NCBI GenBank assembly: GCA_964482225.1
Contig: CAYZWT010000001.1
Span: 1 to 64,000 of the forward strand
Source: UBA1429 sp964482225
Lineage (GTDB): Bacteria > Chloroflexota > Anaerolineae > UBA1429
DNA: 64,000 nucleotides
Direction of reading: 5' to 3'
Shown one piece after another: positions 60,350 through 64,000 of the stretch (position 1 is the stretch's first letter; each line of letters starts with the position of its first letter). Made by a program: the position numbers and the translations under genes. A model generated the notes under the pieces. The model made no database searches and was not told the origin of the DNA. It saw nothing but the letters and a program-made list of their open reading frames with translations.

Positions 60350-60745
60350 CTACAAAGTGAACGTCTCCGGCTCGCTGCCCCGGGCGTGGATCGTGGCCGT
60401 GGCGTTCTGGAGATAGAACACCTCGAACAGGCCATCGCCCAGGCTGTACATGCGCCCCAGACCGGGCATGGCCTCTAGCATGGCCGCCCGCGCCGCGTCG
60501 TTGTCGTCTATCACCGCCTCGCCGGTGATGCGGATCCAGCCGCCCTCGGCGTTGCAGGCGCAGATCTCGACCTTGGGATTGGCTACCATCTGGCGAAAGA
60601 CCGCCTTTTGGTTGTTGGTGCAAAAGTACACCTTGCCCTCATAGTCCAGGACGGCGCCAAAGGGGCGTACCTTGGGCTGGCCGTTGTCATCGGTGGCCAG
60701 ATAGAACACCCTGGCGTCCTTGAGAAACGCGACCGCTCGACTCAT
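60350..60745 (-). CDS. Pyridoxamine-5'-phosphate-oxidase-family flavin-binding protein
   Basis: 131 aa, split-barrel flavoprotein. ARVFYLATDDNGQPKVRPFG and VYFCTNNQKAVFRQM are the FMN-side blocks. Small members of this family bind FMN, F420 or heme; true PdxH is longer. GGAGG precedes the ATG. Single gene; its end lies beside the diverged MITE-like copy. Confidence 0.83.
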   Translation of the reverse strand: MSRAVAFLKDARVFYLATDDNGQPKVRPFGAVLDYEGKVYFCTNNQKAVFRQMVANPKVEICACNAEGGWIRITGEAVIDDNDAARAAMLEAMPGLGRMYSLGDGLFEVFYLQNATATIHARGSEPETFTL

Positions 60746-60802
60746 CTCGTTACCTCCGCAAGTATGCCTCGATGCCAGAGCATGCTGCCGCTGTGGGCGA
60801 TT

Positions 60803-62017
60803 CTAGCGCCGTTCCAGCGCCTGCGCCAGGGGCGCCTGCCAACCCTCTGGGACGATCTCGACGGGGACGACCCGCTCGCAGCCGTTGAAGGCGGCCAGCC
60901 GCCAGATGCCCTCGGCCAGGGCGCGCAGCAGCTCGCCATCCGGAGCGATCCCCGGCTCGAACTCGAGGCGCTGCAAGAGCAGCGTCGCCTCTTTGCGGTC
61001 GGCCTTGGCGTCCACCCGCGCCACGAACCGCTGGCCCCACAGGATCGGCAACGCAAAATAGCCGTAGCGGCGCTTTTCCTGGGGTAGATAGCACTCGATG
61101 CTGTACTCGAAATCGAACAGGGTCTTGAGCCAGGCGCGCTGGATCACGGCGTTATCGAATGGCGAAAGGATGTGCAGGCGCGGGCCGCCCGCGGGCGGCT
61201 CATCGGCGCGCGCCAGGGCCTCTGGCCGGGCGTACCAGCCATCGCGCCGCAACCCCTCGATGCGCACGGGCGCAGCCTCGCCCGCCTCGGCCAGGGCGCG
61301 CAACCCCTGGCCCAGCAGGTCGCGATAGCTCCCCTTCCAGCGGGTGTTGCCGACCCCCGCCACGCCCAGGGCGTCCAGCGCCTCCTCTGCCAGGAACCTT
61401 GCCAGCTCCTCGTCGCTGGGGTAGCTGGTATCCACTTGGGCGGGCAGCACCCGCTCCTTGAGGTCGTAAAGCCGCTGGAAATTGCGGCGCTCGCTGACCA
61501 TCAGCTCGCCGGTGGTAAAGAGGTACTCGAGCGCGCGCTTGGCAGGCTTCCACGACCACCAGCCGCCTCGCTGGAACCCGGGGGGCGCCTCGAAATCCGC
61601 CGAGCCCAAGGGTCCCTCGTCGCGGATACGGGCTACCACCATCTCGATCTCATCGCTCATGCCGGCCACCCTGTCCGCATCATAGTACCGCTGGGTGTGC
61701 TCGCGCATGATGGGCAGGCAGTAGCGATAGCGCTCCATAGGCACAAAAGAGGCGGCGGGGTTCCAATACTCGAATACCTGGCGCAGCGGCCCCTGCGCCG
61801 CATCCAGGTGGTCGGCCTGATAGCCGGGCTGGCGGACCCACAGGGTATGGTGGTGGGCGCGCTCGACCACAGCGATGGTATCAATCTGGACATAGCCCAG
61901 GCGCCCGACGACCTGGGCCACCCCCTGGGGGCCATCGGAGGGGACGAACGCCCCATCCAGCCCTTGGGCGCGGATCAACAGGCGCCGGGCCTGCTCGCGG
62001 GTGATCTCGGTTGGCAT
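60803..62017 (-). CDS. Winged-helix protein of the YcaQ/AlkX DNA-glycosylase family
   Basis: 404 aa. VGRLGYVQIDTIAVVERAHH contains the Q-x-D motif (QID) proposed as catalytic in YcaQ, which opens interstrand crosslinks. The remaining blocks RGGWWSWKPAKRALEYLF and LSPFDNAVIQRAWLK are typical. The ATG at 62017 follows AGGAGGAG; the longer frame upstream has no ribosome site. Confidence 0.85.
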   Translation of the reverse strand: MPTEITREQARRLLIRAQGLDGAFVPSDGPQGVAQVVGRLGYVQIDTIAVVERAHHHTLWVRQPGYQADHLDAAQGPLRQVFEYWNPAASFVPMERYRYCLPIMREHTQRYYDADRVAGMSDEIEMVVARIRDEGPLGSADFEAPPGFQRGGWWSWKPAKRALEYLFTTGELMVSERRNFQRLYDLKERVLPAQVDTSYPSDEELARFLAEEALDALGVAGVGNTRWKGSYRDLLGQGLRALAEAGEAAPVRIEGLRRDGWYARPEALARADEPPAGGPRLHILSPFDNAVIQRAWLKTLFDFEYSIECYLPQEKRRYGYFALPILWGQRFVARVDAKADRKEATLLLQRLEFEPGIAPDGELLRALAEGIWRLAAFNGCERVVPVEIVPEGWQAPLAQALERR

Positions 62018-62053
62018 TGTACTCCTCCTGAATCGCCACATTCGGATTTTTTG

Positions 62054-62062
62054 ATGATACCA
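62054..62062 (-). promoter_or_regulatory. Extended -10 of the ycaQ-like gene
   Basis: Minus-strand TGG then TATCAT, about 37 bases before the ATG. No clear -35. Confidence 0.45.
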
Positions 62063-62143
62063 TAGCGCGGCAGCGCGGGCCAACGCATTGCGTCCCGGCC
62101 TTGTGCGCGCGTCACCGGTTCTCCTGGTGACTTCTCTTGTTCC

Positions 62144-62172
62144 TTGACACACGTTTTGTCCTCGACAATAAT
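62144..62172 (+). promoter_or_regulatory. Promoter of the terminal membrane-anchored gene
   Basis: TTGACA, 17 bp, AATAAT. The start is near 62179, about 32 bases before the ATG at 62211. Confidence 0.8.
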
Positions 62173-62210
62173 CACGTCGTCGGGTTGTCGTTGCCAGCAA
62201 GGGGGAGAGC

Positions 62211-64000
62211 ATGGAGCAAGGGTCGCTTACCTATGCCCAGGCCGAGCGGGCTTTTGCCGAGCTGGAGCGCCTGCGCAAGGCCGGACAGCTCAGTCCGGCA
62301 GAGTACACGGCCCGCCTCGATGCCCTGCGGGTGCTGGACGAGCATGGCCGCACCTGGATGCTCCAGGAGGGCACCGGCCAGTGGTTCGTTTATGACAACG
62401 ATGCATGGGTGGCCGCCACGCCTCCCCAGCGCCAGAATGTGGCGCAGCAGGCATCGCCCCTGGCCACGGAGGACGCCGGGCCAACCCCAACGCCCCGGCG
62501 CAAGGGCCGCCTCTGGCTGGCCCTGGGGGGCGCGGCGCTGGCCCTCCTGGCCATCGCGGCGGCCATCGTGCTGCACCAGCGCGACGCCCAGGGCGAACCT
62601 CTGCGTCACGCGCCCGCCCCCTGCTCGATTGAGCACCGGGTCTTGGATCCCGACCGGCTCGACCTGATCAGTTCCCTGTCCGACGACCAGCGCACAGTGC
62701 TCGCCCTCAATGGTCCGCCCCAGGCGTTTACCCTGGCCTACGACCCCCAGTCGGGCGCCGTGATCGAGGAGTGGAGCTACTACACCCTGGGCCAGCAACT
62801 GACCTTTTTGGACGGCGCCTACCAGGGCGGGATCGAGGCGCCCCCGCCGCAGATCCAGCCCGGGGTGGCGATCCCGGCGCCCGCCATGTACCCCTGGGAG
62901 ATCCTGCAAGAGCCCCGTCCCGCCTGCGTGGTCAAGATGGCGGGGCCCGCGCTCTTTGTCACCTCGGCGCTGGTGCTGCCGGGCTGGAACGATGGCACCG
63001 AGGTGGCCCGTCTGTGGATGCTGGCCGAGGGCGGCACCATGATCACTGTGGATGGGCGGCTCGCCCTGGTTAGCATAGACCCCGGCGTCGCGCTCGATCT
63101 GGAGGAGTATGGCGTCAGCGGGCTGTTCATCGGCACGCTGGGAGAGGGCGCCGAGCGCGTGGGGGCCATCCTCTCGCCCGGCGAGGGCATGGGCAAGTAT
63201 CATCTGTCGCTCTCGCCACGCGGCCAGGGCACGACCCGAGTGGGTACGGAAGTGATCCTCGATCTGGAGGGATACCCACTGGCAGGCGAGTACACCTTTG
63301 GCGGCAACGCACGCGCCAGCGTTGTGGATCGAGACGGCTTCGGGGTGCCCGCTCAGGCCAGCGGTTCGATCTCCATAACCAGCGTGGGCGATGCATTCGA
63401 GATACGGCTGGATGCTCGGGTGGACAACCGTGCCTATCAGATATCCGGCATGGTGGCCAACGGACTGTGGCGCTCATGGGATCGCCTGCCCGGGCTGGTC
63501 TTGGGGGAGACCTGGCCGCCGGTGACGCGCCGGACGGGAGCCACACCACCCACCGCTTTTCCGACGCGGGTGGCCGAGGCGCCGCCGACCCAGGAGCAGC
63601 CCACGGCGACGAGCCAGGTAACGGCGACCGAGGCCATGCCGACGCAGGCGCCGTCGACGCCCACTGTGCCTGCCATGATAGCCGAGCCCGAGACCCCCGC
63701 CGGTTGGCGACCGCTCTTGTACGATACGTTCGACACGAACGTTAACCGGTGGTCCACAGAGCCCGGAGAGGGCGAGTACGTCCGCTGGAACGCAGAGCTC
63801 GCTCAGGGAGAATACGCCCTCTGGGCGGAGCGCATATCCGGAGAGCGCCCCTGGGTCCGGCAGTCCATCGGGGTTCCCGTCGGGACACGGTTCCACATCA
63901 GCATCGAGACGACGCGCGCCGGCGGGGGGAGCTCGGACTGTGGTCTGTACTTTGCGGGGAGTGGAGGCGCGAACGAGACCTTTTTCCACGTATCGGATTA
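62211..64000 (+). CDS. Membrane-anchored protein with SHOCT-like N-terminus (3' end beyond window)
   Basis: At least 596 codons; no stop before the window edge. Residues about 1-45 form a SHOCT-like helical pair (AFAELERLRKAGQLSPAEY), followed by a Trp-rich patch (RTWMLQEGTGQWFVYDND). One membrane helix lies at about 103-122 (LALGGAALALLAIAAAIVL). The outer part has a beta-rich region to about 430, a Pro/Thr-rich linker (PTAFPTRVAEAPPTQEQPT), then a beta-sandwich start (LLYDTFDTNVNRW) as in carbohydrate-binding or concanavalin-like domains. GGGGGAG precedes the ATG. Function unknown; a surface sensor or binder is inferred. Confidence 0.7.
   Translation, partial: MEQGSLTYAQAERAFAELERLRKAGQLSPAEYTARLDALRVLDEHGRTWMLQEGTGQWFVYDNDAWVAATPPQRQNVAQQASPLATEDAGPTPTPRRKGRLWLALGGAALALLAIAAAIVLHQRDAQGEPLRHAPAPCSIEHRVLDPDRLDLISSLSDDQRTVLALNGPPQAFTLAYDPQSGAVIEEWSYYTLGQQLTFLDGAYQGGIEAPPPQIQPGVAIPAPAMYPWEILQEPRPACVVKMAGPALFVTSALVLPGWNDGTEVARLWMLAEGGTMITVDGRLALVSIDPGVALDLEEYGVSGLFIGTLGEGAERVGAILSPGEGMGKYHLSLSPRGQGTTRVGTEVILDLEGYPLAGEYTFGGNARASVVDRDGFGVPAQASGSISITSVGDAFEIRLDARVDNRAYQISGMVANGLWRSWDRLPGLVLGETWPPVTRRTGATPPTAFPTRVAEAPPTQEQPTATSQVTATEAMPTQAPSTPTVPAMIAEPETPAGWRPLLYDTFDTNVNRWSTEPGEGEYVRWNAELAQGEYALWAERISGERPWVRQSIGVPVGTRFHISIETTRAGGGSSDCGLYFAGSGGANETFFHVSD

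Overview
The window is GC-rich, densely packed bacterial chromosome, most likely from a Chloroflexota (Anaerolineae-like) genome. This is an inference from content: a LysW-type aminoadipate lysine pathway beside bacillithiol genes, a DUF4012 protein, CHAT/STAND-TPR proteins, Thr/Pro-rich secreted proteins, PspC/LiaF-like membrane proteins, and many dispersed palindromic repeats. Deinococcota is the main alternative. I found no rRNA, tRNA, phage, transposase or CRISPR array.

Layout. 76-9631 (minus strand) is a complete ten-gene AAA/LysW lysine operon (lysW-hcs-lysT-lysU-hicdh-lysX-lysY-lysZ-lysJ-lysK). A strong promoter, a 31-codon leader peptide rich in Lys codons and an intrinsic terminator precede it, which is the arrangement of a transcription attenuator. 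9778-11862 is a lipoprotein with an HExxH peptidase motif. 12470-19015 holds mutL, a PspC/LiaF-like membrane-stress pair, a membrane protein and lon. 19199-23924 holds a pseudo-CHAT/STAND/TPR protein followed by an LCAT-like hydrolase. bioY and a small autoregulated-looking HTH gene follow.

25015-32338 (minus) is an exopolysaccharide/surface block: DUF4012 protein, two glycosidase-like proteins, a polyprenyl-phosphate sugar transferase, a surface protein and a sortase. 32522-45030 is housekeeping and mixed: arfB, a HEPN-motif protein, bL25, an MFS exporter, an SDR, a cupin, a uroporphyrinogen-decarboxylase-like protein, a ParB-like protein, a DUF362 ferredoxin, two thymidylate-kinase paralogues (one with an altered P-loop) and a secreted glycosidase-like protein.

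45284-50756 is a tightly coupled run of NUDIX, mnmG and a large glycosidase-like/O-antigen-ligase fusion. 50823-53915 is feoA-feoB-feoC plus a small kinase, with a DtxR-like box at the promoter. 54285-59921 (minus) is a bacillithiol operon: metallo-hydrolase, methyltransferase, bshC, bshB1, bshA, GNAT. The window ends with a PNPOx-family protein, a YcaQ-like protein and a membrane-anchored protein cut off by the window edge.

Three families of small non-coding repeats punctuate the intergenic spaces: a ~290 bp MITE-like element with 23 bp inverted ends, a ~115 bp element bounded by GCCCTCACCCC, and short palindromes around GGCGGGCGAGACGCCCGCC. Functions are read from motifs and gene order; no database search was run.
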